Origin: Hyphomicrobiales bacterium
GTDB taxonomy: Bacteria > Pseudomonadota > Alphaproteobacteria > Rhizobiales > Rhizobiaceae
Assembly: GCA_900466945.1 (NCBI GenBank)
Contig: UBNV01000017.1
Span: 1-64,000, forward strand
DNA length: 64,000 bases
Reading direction: 5' to 3'
The translations under genes were made by a program, and so were the position numbers. Below the pieces are notes generated by a model. It ran no database searches and had not been told where the DNA came from. It saw nothing but the letters and a program-made list of their open reading frames with translations. Shown here piece by piece: positions 1 to 7,320 of the stretch; positions within the stretch are counted from its first letter, which is position 1; each line of letters starts with the position of its first letter.

Positions 1-58
1 GGCAATTCCGCGCGATGGCGGCGAGTTGTATGTCTATCAGTCATTCAAGCCGGACTGA
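1..58 (+). CDS. C-terminal end of an unidentified protein (partial)
   Basis: An open frame enters from the left edge and stops at a TGA at 56-58. The last 18 codons read A-I-P-R-D-G-G-E-L-Y-V-Y-Q-S-F-K-P-D. Codon choice looks like the rest of the window. Too little is present to assign a family. It would converge on the MerR-type gene at 81. Confidence 0.4.
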   Translation, partial: AIPRDGGELYVYQSFKPD

Positions 59-80
59 CAGGAGCTGCTACCTTTGCAGG

Positions 81-464
81 CTACAGTCCAAACGACTGGA
101 GGATAGGGCAGGGACCGCTTTGGCCGGATGAGCACTCTGCAACCAAGCGCTGGAGCGCGTCGCGGGTGCGGTTGAGTTCGGCGATCCGCGTTTCCAGCGC
201 AATCAGCCGCGCCTTTGCGGCATCGCGTGCCCGCTCCCTGTCGTCCCCGGCATCGAGTTCGAGCAGTTCCCCTATCTCCTCTAGCGTGAATCCAGCGGTC
301 TGGGCCTGACGGATAAACTGCAGCCGCCTCAGATCCTCAGCGCCGTAACGCCTGCCACCCTCAAGGCGCTTCGGGGTCTTTAGGAGACCCTTGCGCTGGT
401 AGAACCTGACGGTCTCCACGCCGACGCCACCGGTTGATGCAAATTTTCCGATTGTCATATCCAT
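81..464 (-). CDS. MerR-family transcriptional regulator
   Basis: A 127-residue regulator with the MerR N-terminal winged helix (TIGKFA, then GVETVRFYQRKGLL, then GGRRYG), a dimerisation helix, and a C-terminal Cys loop (ECSSGQSGPCPI). The two C-terminal Cys match the MerR(Hg) metal Cys 117 and 126 positions. The third ligand (Cys82 in Tn501 MerR) aligns with Arg, so mercury sensing by the classical three-Cys site is unlikely. I place the start at 464 because GGAG lies 10 nt upstream; an upstream ATG at 485 falls inside the operator palindrome. The gene is divergent from the glutaredoxin-MauE gene, whose promoter it most likely controls. The family activates by untwisting a long-spacer promoter; the inducer here is unknown. 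Confidence 0.85.
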   Translation of the reverse strand: MDMTIGKFASTGGVGVETVRFYQRKGLLKTPKRLEGGRRYGAEDLRRLQFIRQAQTAGFTLEEIGELLELDAGDDRERARDAAKARLIALETRIAELNRTRDALQRLVAECSSGQSGPCPILQSFGL

Positions 465-470
465 AGGGTA

Positions 471-502
471 TTGACTCCGTACCATGGTACGGAACGTATG
501 GT
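471..502 (+). promoter_or_regulatory. MerR-type promoter/operator in the divergent intergenic region
   Basis: A -35 TTGACT (471-476) and a -10 TATGGT (497-502) are separated by 20 bp, longer than the usual 17 and typical of MerR-activated promoters. The spacer region holds a perfect 18-bp palindrome, TCCGTACCATGGTACGGA (476-493), centred between the two boxes. It faces the glutaredoxin-MauE gene and would also allow autorepression of the regulator. Confidence 0.85.
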
Positions 503-538
503 CTTGCCAACTGTTTCACAAGCCAAAGGAGACGTGAA

Positions 539-1327
539 ATGTTGGACAGAGTGAACCCGTCGACGACAGCGAAGAAAGCCGTCCTCTACCGGATGGTCAC
601 TGCGGAGCATACCTGCCCTTATGGCCTGAAAGCCAAGGACCTGCTCAAGCGGTCTGGATATGAGGTGGATGATCGTCACCTCACAACCCGCGTGGAAACG
701 GATGCGTTCAAGGAAGAGCAGGGTGTGAAGACGACTCCGCAGGTGTTCATCGACGGCGCCCGTGTCGGCGGCTATGACGATTTGCGGCGCTACTTGGGAA
801 AGCCTGTGGCCGATCCCAAGGCAACCACCTATCGCCCCGTCATCGTGCTGTTTGCGATGACTGCACTGATGGCAATGGGTGTGAGCTACGCGGTCTTCAG
901 CACACCCTTCACAGTGCGGGCCTTGGAGTGGTTCATCGCTTTCTCGATGGTGGTCCTAGCCATGCTTAAGCTTCAAAATGTCGAAGCCTTCGCGACCATG
1001 TTCCTGAACTATGATCTGCTCGCGAAGCGGTGGGTGCCATACAGCTACATCTACCCCTACGCCGAAGGACTTGCCGGTGTTCTTATGGTGGCAGGCGTTG
1101 CGAACTGGCTGTCCGTTCCCGTGGCTCTGTTCATTGGCGGCATTGGCGCAGCTTCGGTCTTCAAGGCCGTTTACATCGACAAGCGTGAGCTGAAATGCGC
1201 CTGCGTCGGTGGATCGAGCAACGTACCGCTCGGGTTCATCTCACTCACCGAGAACTTGATGATGATCGCGATGGCTCTCTGGATGGCATTGGCATCGTCA
1301 GGGTTGATGCTCGGTCACCAGATGTAA
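539..1327 (+). CDS. Glutaredoxin fused to a MauE/DoxX-like membrane domain
   Basis: 262 residues. Residues 10-95 are a glutaredoxin with a CPYG active site (Cys26; monothiol-type CxxG), the cis-Pro motif TTPQVFIDG and the GGYDDL glutathione-site end. Residues 100-262 hold about four hydrophobic segments and a Cys220-x-Cys222 motif (KCACVGG) followed by PLGFISLTEN, as in MauE-like redox-associated membrane proteins. The layout suggests thiol electrons passing from cytosolic glutaredoxin to the membrane CxC and then to an envelope acceptor; that path is inference. The start is set by AAAGGAG 7 nt upstream. Transcription is from the MerR-type promoter at 471-502. Confidence 0.85.
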   Translation: MLDRVNPSTTAKKAVLYRMVTAEHTCPYGLKAKDLLKRSGYEVDDRHLTTRVETDAFKEEQGVKTTPQVFIDGARVGGYDDLRRYLGKPVADPKATTYRPVIVLFAMTALMAMGVSYAVFSTPFTVRALEWFIAFSMVVLAMLKLQNVEAFATMFLNYDLLAKRWVPYSYIYPYAEGLAGVLMVAGVANWLSVPVALFIGGIGAASVFKAVYIDKRELKCACVGGSSNVPLGFISLTENLMMIAMALWMALASSGLMLGHQM

Positions 1328-2478
1328 ACTGCACCACAACACCGTTCAGTTAGGGAGCGGGTGACAAGTCGCCGGTTGCCGACCCGTCACATCTACACTG
1401 GAATTCCTGCCGTCCGTTGATATTCAAAATCGTATGTCAGCTTTCAACATAGATCGGACAGGACTGGACAGTCGGCTTCCGCCCCCAAATCCGATCTAGA
1501 CCCATGGAAGATGCAGCTGCGTTTGGGTTTTCGTGGGCCGCGAGGCGCACTCGCGCCACAGCAGTAGCTGCTGGTAAACTGGTCCATGACTACTCTAACT
1601 ACCCCGATCTGGCGCCTTGACCGGAACCGGGATGTGCCCGATCGCCACGACAAGCGAATCTCCGCCACCTGCAGGAGATCGGCGCCTTCCGTGTCCATAA
1701 CGATACCGTCTGCGCCATCGACTGCAACGATCGGGCCGTATCGTTTGAGCGCCCATAGCGGGAGGCGCGCAACAGCAGCGGCGTCTCCGCTTGGATCAGC
1801 GTCGTTCATCGTAAGGTTGGCAGCGCCGGCCTGGGCTTTACTCGCGGGGGTGTCGACCTTGAGGGCGAGTCTGCACACGGGGAAGCGGCCGCCAAGTGGT
1901 GGTAAGCGGCGACAACCTTGGATCCTCCCACGACCCCGATGGCCGCTAGATACGGAATTATCAGGCTTCCTGATTGCCACGAGCGCGAAGCAAAAAATCA
2001 CGTGCAGATCTGGGCGAGCCGCCAACGCCTCGTATCATTCCCAAGTCTCTTAATCCTGATGCGATCTGATACTCAAGCAGAGCCGTTGCGCGCTGCGCTC
2101 ACAGAAACGGCCGTGCCCGAAACCTCGTCCGGTCCCACTCCATCAGAACTTTGCCTAGCGTAAATACGGTGACGCGCAGCCTGGGTGTTGGCAAATTGCA
2201 TGGCGGCAAACTTCGACATCGGCAAACCCAAGTGTACAGCGGCTAACTCGCGTGCGCCATTTTGATTTGCACCCGGTGCCGAGTGATCTGGCTGCACGTT
2301 CATCAAGGGCTCGTTTACCGACGATGTCACTCACGGCATTGGAGTGCGGATCTCTGAGGAACAGTTTGAGGGAAGGAAAACGAAGGTCCAACGAAATTCA
2401 AAAGGTGGACAAAAAGGTGGATATGTTCGCGGCATATTCACTTAACCGCCTGAAAAATCACAATTTAATCATGAGTAG
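1328..2478. other. About 1.15 kb without an intact gene (decayed or accessory DNA)
   Basis: Several overlapping open frames exist on both strands, but none has ribosome-site support, plausible composition and family similarity over its whole length. The middle holds an imuB remnant (separate entry). The 2050-2475 part is more AT-rich and ends at the 3' side of tRNA-Thr, a common integration point. A short direct repeat AAGGTGGA occurs twice near 2400-2420. No integrase, transposase or complete insertion sequence is recognisable. Confidence 0.55.
1610..1960 (-). pseudogene. imuB: Fragment of imuB (Y-family-polymerase-like SOS mutagenesis protein)
   Basis: In one minus-strand frame (about 1669-1863) the residues TPASKAQAG, DADPSGDAAA, LPLWALKRYGPIVAVDG, then DGIVMDTEGADLLQ match the N-terminal third of ImuB, including the conserved P-I-V-A-x-D-x-x-D-G-I-x-x-D-x-x-G-A block. 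Flanking ImuB-like pieces (GGSKVVAA upstream, GGGDSLV downstream) lie in other frames, indicating frameshifts. The rest of imuB, imuA and dnaE2 are absent. ImuB normally works with ImuA and DnaE2 in translesion synthesis; this copy cannot be functional. Confidence 0.65.
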
Positions 2479-2554
2479 TGGTGCCGCTTGCAGGACTCGA
2501 ACCTGCGACCCCATCATTACGAATGATGTGCTCTACCACCTGAGCTAAAGCGGC
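2479..2554 (-). tRNA. tRNA-Thr (anticodon CGT)
   Basis: On the minus strand a 76-nt cloverleaf runs from GCCGCTT (5' acceptor, 2554) to AAGCGGC plus A and an encoded CCA (ending 2479). The D arm contains TAGCTCAGGTGGTAGAGCA. The anticodon stem CATCA/TGATG frames loop TTCGTAA, giving anticodon CGT. The T arm carries GGTTCGAGTCC. The 3' end faces the gene-poor left region, so the tRNA may be the boundary of an integrated element. Confidence 0.97.
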
Positions 2555-2676
2555 CCTCGTCGAGCGGAAGGGTCCGCCGCGATGGGTGAGGGGCTGATAC
2601 AGGGATTGCCGGGCGATTTCAAGACGGTTTTCCGTGGCCGGGGAAAAAATTCGGCAGTGGCGAGAAGGATGTGCTC

Positions 2677-3738
2677 TTAGTTCACCGGCCAGGTCTTTGG
2701 CCAGTTCTCCACATCTACAGTGTCGTTTTCATTGAACTCCGACGGGCAGTCCCGGAAGGACTCTTCGGTCAGTACCAGTTGCGGCCCGACTGCCCCTTCG
2801 CCGAGCTTCCAGGTGCTGAAGGTGCCGCAGTCGCCGATGCCGCGTCCCTTGAAGAAGGCCGAAAACGTCTTTGCCTCATAGTCGTAGCCAAGATTGAAGG
2901 CGAAGGTCGCCGCGCTGGGCGCACCGTTCTGCATCATAGGGAAGGGGAGGGTGGTCACGCTGCCATAGCTGTCGAGGAAGACCGCATAGGGCATGTTGTA
3001 GGCGCCACCCATGCCGCAAGGCGTGACATAGAGTGTCTGCTCGTCTGACAGCCTGTGGGCGAGCGCATTGCCGTCGAACAGGCTTTCCTCGGTCTCGGCG
3101 CATTCGCCGCCCACAGCGAAACGCGCGCGGATGGCGTCGGGGAAGTCTTCGAGGCGGCGGATGTCGGAGACGGGCAGGGGCGGCCTGGGTGCCTTGTCGC
3201 CCCGGGCGCTCATGGCATCCACATGGCCGATGCGTTTCTGATATTCGTCGATGAAGAGAAGGCTGGCCGCGGCGCCGGCAAGGGGTACATCGGCTTCCGC
3301 GGTGGCGTCACCGCGGGTGATGGTAATTCTGGCTGTGATTCCGTCCTTCAGTTTTTCGATCAGGCCCTTGCCGATGAAATCTCCGGAGAGCGAAAGTGTT
3401 GCGGCATCCGGGTCCGCGATGATGTCCGCGCCCAGGACGGCGAGCTGCTCTGAGCCGTCTATGGAGATTTGCGCACGCACCTCGCCTTCACTTGTAGCAA
3501 TTGCACTGTCAGTCAGTGACAGGACCAGCACGACCGGCGCTTCGGGCCCACCCGAGCGTTGCAGCTCGAAGCCGGATAGGGCGCTGTCGGAGAAGAACTG
3601 GCGCATGCTGCAGGACAGGGTCTGGCCGCAGGACACCTGCCAGGATCTGAACTCCTTGAAGGCGCCATCGGCGGCAAGCCCCGGCGACGTGGCGCCGAAG
3701 ACGGCCGCAAGTGTCAAAGTGGCTCGAGCTATATTCAT
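2677..3738 (-). CDS. DUF1176 domain exported protein
   Basis: 353 residues with an N-terminal signal peptide (hydrophobic run to SPGLAADG, cleavage near residue 23). Family marks are the FRSWQVSCGQTLSCSM N-terminal Cys pair, a central repeat-like region, and near the C-terminus FFKGRGIGDCGTFSTWKL, the DCG signature of DUF1176. The Cys pairs fit disulfides in the periplasm. Start 3738 is preferred because GGGGA lies just upstream; an ATG six codons earlier has no such site. The function of the family is unknown. It stands alone between tRNA-Thr and the nitronate monooxygenase gene, on the same strand as the latter, with 46 bp between them. Confidence 0.8.
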   Translation of the reverse strand: MNIARATLTLAAVFGATSPGLAADGAFKEFRSWQVSCGQTLSCSMRQFFSDSALSGFELQRSGGPEAPVVLVLSLTDSAIATSEGEVRAQISIDGSEQLAVLGADIIADPDAATLSLSGDFIGKGLIEKLKDGITARITITRGDATAEADVPLAGAAASLLFIDEYQKRIGHVDAMSARGDKAPRPPLPVSDIRRLEDFPDAIRARFAVGGECAETEESLFDGNALAHRLSDEQTLYVTPCGMGGAYNMPYAVFLDSYGSVTTLPFPMMQNGAPSAATFAFNLGYDYEAKTFSAFFKGRGIGDCGTFSTWKLGEGAVGPQLVLTEESFRDCPSEFNENDTVDVENWPKTWPVN

Positions 3739-3784
3739 GGTATCCCCGCAAATCATGTCTGCAGGGACGCTAGCAGGGGTGACC

Positions 3785-4744
3785 TCAGCCGCAAATCGCC
3801 TTTTTTGCGCCTATATATTCGCGCTCCAGCCGTTCGACGACGGCGGAAACCGGCTCGACGGCCTTGACCGCGCCGATACCCTGACCGCAGCCCCAGATAT
3901 CCTTCCAGGCCTTGGCGCCGGTCGTCGCCTTGTCGAAGTCCATTTTCGACGGATCGGCCTCCGGCAGGTTGTCCGGATCCATGCCCGCAGCCGCGATCGA
4001 GGGCTTCAGGTAGTTGCCGTGAATGCCCGTGAAATAGTTGGAGTAGACGATGTCGTTGGCATGGGCATCGACGATCGCCTGCTTGTATTCGGCGGAAGCC
4101 CGGGCCTCTTCGGTCGCGATGAAAGGCGAGCCGATATAGGCCATGTCGGCGCCCATCGCCTGGGCTGCGAGCACCGCGCCGCCATTGGCGATGGCACCGG
4201 CGAGCAGCAGCGGGCCGTCGAACCATTCTCGGATTTCTTGGACAAGGGCAAAAGGCGAAAGCGTGCCGGCATGGCCGCCGGCCCCGGTCGCAACTGCGAT
4301 CAGGCCGTCCGCGCCCTTGCGGATCGCCGAATTGGCATGGCGATTGTTGATCACGTCATGCAGCACGATCCCGCCATAGGAATGCACGGCGGCATTCACT
4401 TCCGGCACGGCTCCGAGCGAGGAGATGACGATCGGTACCTTGTATTTCACGCACATCATCAGGTCGTGTTCGAGCCGCTTGTTCGACATGTGTACGATCT
4501 GATTGACGGCAAAGGGGGCCGCCGGGCGGTCCGGATTTTTCGTGTTGTGGGACGCGAGGTCCTCGGTAATCTCGGCGAGCCACTCGTCCAGCTGTGCCTC
4601 GGGCCGGGCATTGAGCGCCGGGAAAGAGCCGACAATGCCCGCCTTGCACTGGGCCAATGTCAGTTTCGGATGTGATATGATGAAGAGCGGCGAGGCGACG
4701 ACGGGTAGCCTCAGATTGTCTTTCAGGATCGGCGGCAGGGCCAT
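3785..4744 (-). CDS. Nitronate monooxygenase / 2-nitropropane dioxygenase family flavoprotein
   Basis: 319 residues forming an FMN-binding TIM barrel. The N-terminus LPVVASPLFIISHP, the AVNQIVH strand, the GAGGHAG motif with the catalytic-region His, and the phosphate-binding GAIANGGAVLAA and MGADMAYIGSPF segments are all of the NPD/NMO family. These enzymes oxidise alkyl nitronates with O2; relatives are often linked to fatty-acid catabolism. The start at 4744 follows GGGAGGTGAAGTG, a strong ribosome site. The promoter region carries a dyad (4764-4785) nearly identical to one before the beta-oxidation operon at 49 kb, suggesting joint control. Confidence 0.88.
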   Translation of the reverse strand: MALPPILKDNLRLPVVASPLFIISHPKLTLAQCKAGIVGSFPALNARPEAQLDEWLAEITEDLASHNTKNPDRPAAPFAVNQIVHMSNKRLEHDLMMCVKYKVPIVISSLGAVPEVNAAVHSYGGIVLHDVINNRHANSAIRKGADGLIAVATGAGGHAGTLSPFALVQEIREWFDGPLLLAGAIANGGAVLAAQAMGADMAYIGSPFIATEEARASAEYKQAIVDAHANDIVYSNYFTGIHGNYLKPSIAAAGMDPDNLPEADPSKMDFDKATTGAKAWKDIWGCGQGIGAVKAVEPVSAVVERLEREYIGAKKAICG

Positions 4745-4763
4745 CACTTCACCTCCCAGGAAG

Positions 4764-4785
4764 TTTACGTTTACGCAAACGTCAA
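4764..4785 (-). promoter_or_regulatory. Putative fatty/branched-acid regulator operator upstream of the nitronate monooxygenase
   Basis: The + strand reads TTTACGT, 8 nt, ACGTCAA. The core ACGTTTACGCAAACGTCAA (4767-4785) matches 17 of 19 bases of the element at 48939-48957 in front of the acyl-CoA dehydrogenase operon. The form resembles operators described for MerR-family LiuR-type regulators, from memory. No regulator gene for it is visible in the window. Confidence 0.6.
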
Positions 4786-5013
4786 ATATCAGATCCTTTG
4801 CGGGGAGGAAAGCCGGACTGCGCAATTCCCGCAGTGAACAGGTAAAACCGCCCTCTTTCACATGCGAGCGGGCGAGACGGTCCGGCCTCATTCCTGTGTT
4901 TATTGCGCTGCATACGGGTTTTCCGGGCTTGTGCTGGAAAAATCGAGCGTTTACCGAATCTAAACGATGATTGCGATGTGGCTTGGGCGACCCCCGAAGG
5001 AGTATGGCGGCCA
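4786..5013. other. Divergent intergenic region
   Basis: The stretch between the nitronate monooxygenase operator and the membrane protein start. It must hold the promoter of the rightward gene; a ribosome site GAAGGAGT is at 4996-5003. No RNA gene or repeat is recognised. Confidence 0.4.
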
Positions 5014-6204
5014 ATGAGTGGATTGGAAACGGCCATCAGGAACGCGCTCGAGCGTTCAGACCGCGCCAATGCGGAAACGCGCGCCCGCGTCTATCAGTCG
5101 GCGCGCCAGGCTCTGGAGACGGGCCTCAGCAAGCAGAACATCGATGACCCCGAAGCGATCAATTACCAGCGGCGACGGCTGGAGGCTCTGATCCATTCGA
5201 TCGAACAGGAGGAGCGCACCCGTCTGGAAGTACGTCCCGAGCCAACGGTGCAGCAGCCTGTGATTCAGGCTGCATCGGCGGCCCCGACGTCCCGCGTCAC
5301 GCCCGATCCTGTGGCGGCCACTTCGCCGGACCGGCATACCGAGCGGGTCGAGCCGGGTTTTGCGTCGATGGACCCATCCGTCGACCGGGCAAGTGACCAG
5401 GACGAACCTTCGTTCGACGACGAAGTCGAGATGTCACCGAGAGTGGCGCGCGACGCCCATGCGAATGATGAGGGCCCGATGCCCGACATGCGCTCGGAGC
5501 GTCCGCTGAAGGCACCACGCCGAAAGCGCGGCCTCGTGGCGCGCCTGTTGATCCTGTCCGTCTTCGTCGCCACCCTCGGCATCGGCGCCTGGTGGGTTTA
5601 TTCTTCGGGATTGCTCCTCTCGGATGCGGAACGCGACACCTCCGTGCCCAATCCGCCGCCACGCGTCGAATCCGAGGACTTTACCGAAGTACCAGAGCCC
5701 GCAGCCTCGCAACCGGCTGCAGGCCCCCAGGCGCTCGATGCCCGCGGCGGCTTCTCCGACGACTGGATCGAAGTCTTCGAACCGCAGCAGGTCTCAGCGA
5801 TCCGCCCGCGCGCCAATGCCCTTGTCGACATCGTCACGGCAAGCGACGGCAATGCGGCACAGGTCGTCTCGCGCAGCCGCGATGCGGCGGGTGCCGTCGA
5901 GGTTACCGTGCCGGCGGAAGTCCTGCGCGAAATGGCGGGCCGCACATCGACTATCGCGCTGACGCTGCAGTCTGCAGACGACAACCCGGTTCAGATATCG
6001 GTAGAGTGCGACTTCCCACGCATGGGGGATTGTCCACGCCACCGCTTTACGGTCAATCCGCAAAAACTTGACGCGCTTTTCCGCGTGTCATTCGAAAACG
6101 GCATGGCGCCCTCGACACCCGGGCGCCTGCTGATCAATGCCGACATCGAAGGCGGCGGACGCGGCGTCAATCTCTATGCGATCCGCGTGCTGCCCGGTCA
6201 GTGA
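5014..6204 (+). CDS. Conserved single-pass membrane protein of unknown function
   Basis: 396 residues in three parts. Residues 1-70 are a helical, charged cytoplasmic region (ALERSDRANAETRARVYQSA). Residues about 80-170 are Pro/Glu/Asp-rich and low complexity, ending in a basic patch RRKRG. Then comes one membrane helix at about 173-195 (LLILSVFVATLGIGAWWVY). The remaining about 200 residues would be periplasmic: a Pro-rich linker, then a compact beta-like domain with one Cys pair (ECDFPRMGDC). The basic patch before the helix supports an N-in topology. I do not recognise a named family; such proteins are common as hypotheticals in Rhizobiaceae. Start 5014 is chosen on GAAGGAGT 10 nt upstream. 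Confidence 0.75.
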   Translation: MSGLETAIRNALERSDRANAETRARVYQSARQALETGLSKQNIDDPEAINYQRRRLEALIHSIEQEERTRLEVRPEPTVQQPVIQAASAAPTSRVTPDPVAATSPDRHTERVEPGFASMDPSVDRASDQDEPSFDDEVEMSPRVARDAHANDEGPMPDMRSERPLKAPRRKRGLVARLLILSVFVATLGIGAWWVYSSGLLLSDAERDTSVPNPPPRVESEDFTEVPEPAASQPAAGPQALDARGGFSDDWIEVFEPQQVSAIRPRANALVDIVTASDGNAAQVVSRSRDAAGAVEVTVPAEVLREMAGRTSTIALTLQSADDNPVQISVECDFPRMGDCPRHRFTVNPQKLDALFRVSFENGMAPSTPGRLLINADIEGGGRGVNLYAIRVLPGQ

Positions 6205-6240
6205 TCGCGTGAGCGGGCGGGGCGGGTGCCGAGGAGAGCC

Positions 6241-7122
6241 TCAGCTGAGAAAACCCGGCCCGCTGCCAATGATCTTCTTGTCGAGCTTACCGATTTTCTG
6301 CGGGTCCTTGTCTTCGTAATCGAGCGATAGCAGCATGTGGCGGATCAGGTTCAGTCGCGCGCGGCGCTTGTCATTGGCATGCAGCACTGTCCAGGGCGCC
6401 CTGTCCGTATGCGTCTCCTTGAGCATCCGGTCGCGCTTCTTCGTGTAATCGTCCCATTTGTTCAGGGCGGCGATGTCCATGGGGGACAGCTTCCAGCATT
6501 TCAGCGGATCGTGCCGGCGATCGTGGAAGCGCTTCAGCTGCATTTCCTGCCCGGTATCCAGCCAGAACTTGAAGAAGCGGATGCCTTCCCGATCGATGAG
6601 CTTCTCGAAACGCGGTACCTGTTCGAGAAAGCTTTCATACTGGTCCGGCGTGCAGAAACCCATGACCGGCTCAACACCGGCGCGGTTGTACCAGGAGCGG
6701 TCGAAGAGGACGAACTCACCTGCAGTTGGGAAGTGCGAAATGTAGCGCTGGAAATACCATTGGCCGCGCTCCGTTTCCGTCGGTTTGGTCAGTGCGACCA
6801 CCCGGGCGGAGCGCGGATTCATGTAGGAGAGCGTAGCATGGATCGCGCCACCCTTGCCGGCCGCGTCTCTGCCTTCGAACAGTGCCATGACCCGTTCGCC
6901 GGTCTTCTGCATCCAGAACTGAACCTTGACGAGTTCGATCTGCAGATCGGTCAGTTCCTTCAGATAATCCTTCTCGGAAAGCTTCTTGTCATAGGGAAAG
7001 CCGCCGGACTTGAGAGCCTCGTCTTCGATCCAGTCCGGCAGGTTTGGAAGGTCGATATCGTAGACCTGTTGCTTGCCTGCGACCGTCAGGGTCACTGCCC
7101 GGCTTTCCGTCTGTGCGTCCAT
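6241..7122 (-). CDS. ppk2: Polyphosphate kinase 2 (PPK2 family)
   Basis: 293 residues, the length of single-domain PPK2. It has the Walker [10 protein letters not shown], the Walker B-like [17 protein letters not shown], and the lid-region segment [18 protein letters not shown]. These enzymes transfer phosphate between polyphosphate and nucleoside di- or triphosphates. The gene lies next to the phosphate regulon but is divergent from phoR, matching my recollection of the S. meliloti order. Start 7122 is preferred over 7134 because GGGGAAG sits 3-5 nt before it. No Pho box is visible in its upstream region. Confidence 0.93.
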   Translation of the reverse strand: MDAQTESRAVTLTVAGKQQVYDIDLPNLPDWIEDEALKSGGFPYDKKLSEKDYLKELTDLQIELVKVQFWMQKTGERVMALFEGRDAAGKGGAIHATLSYMNPRSARVVALTKPTETERGQWYFQRYISHFPTAGEFVLFDRSWYNRAGVEPVMGFCTPDQYESFLEQVPRFEKLIDREGIRFFKFWLDTGQEMQLKRFHDRRHDPLKCWKLSPMDIAALNKWDDYTKKRDRMLKETHTDRAPWTVLHANDKRRARLNLIRHMLLSLDYEDKDPQKIGKLDKKIIGSGPGFLS

Positions 7123-7320
7123 CGTCTTCCCCATCTGCGTTGTTCGATATCGGCTACTTGAGCCTAAGCCGAAATGAAGTTCAAGCGTGTCGGTTCCGGG
7201 GACAGCCTGATTGGCGGGCGGGGATAAGCCGTGGGGTGCATTGGCAGAGTGGTGTAACTTCTGTCATGAATCGCAGCTATCAGGCATCCCATGATGACGA
7301 GGCGGAGGGCGCGGCGCGCA

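Noticed and set aside
1444..2025. 193-codon minus-strand open frame taken as an intact gene
   Set aside because: Only a central segment matches ImuB; the ends do not, and homologous pieces continue in other frames. Treated as a pseudogene.
2073..2330. 85-codon minus-strand open frame in the gene-poor region
   Set aside because: No family recognised, no ribosome site, competing frames on both strands.
2252..2548. 98-codon + strand open frame overlapping tRNA-Thr
   Set aside because: Its C-terminal half is translated tRNA antisense sequence (TRTCDP-type artefact).
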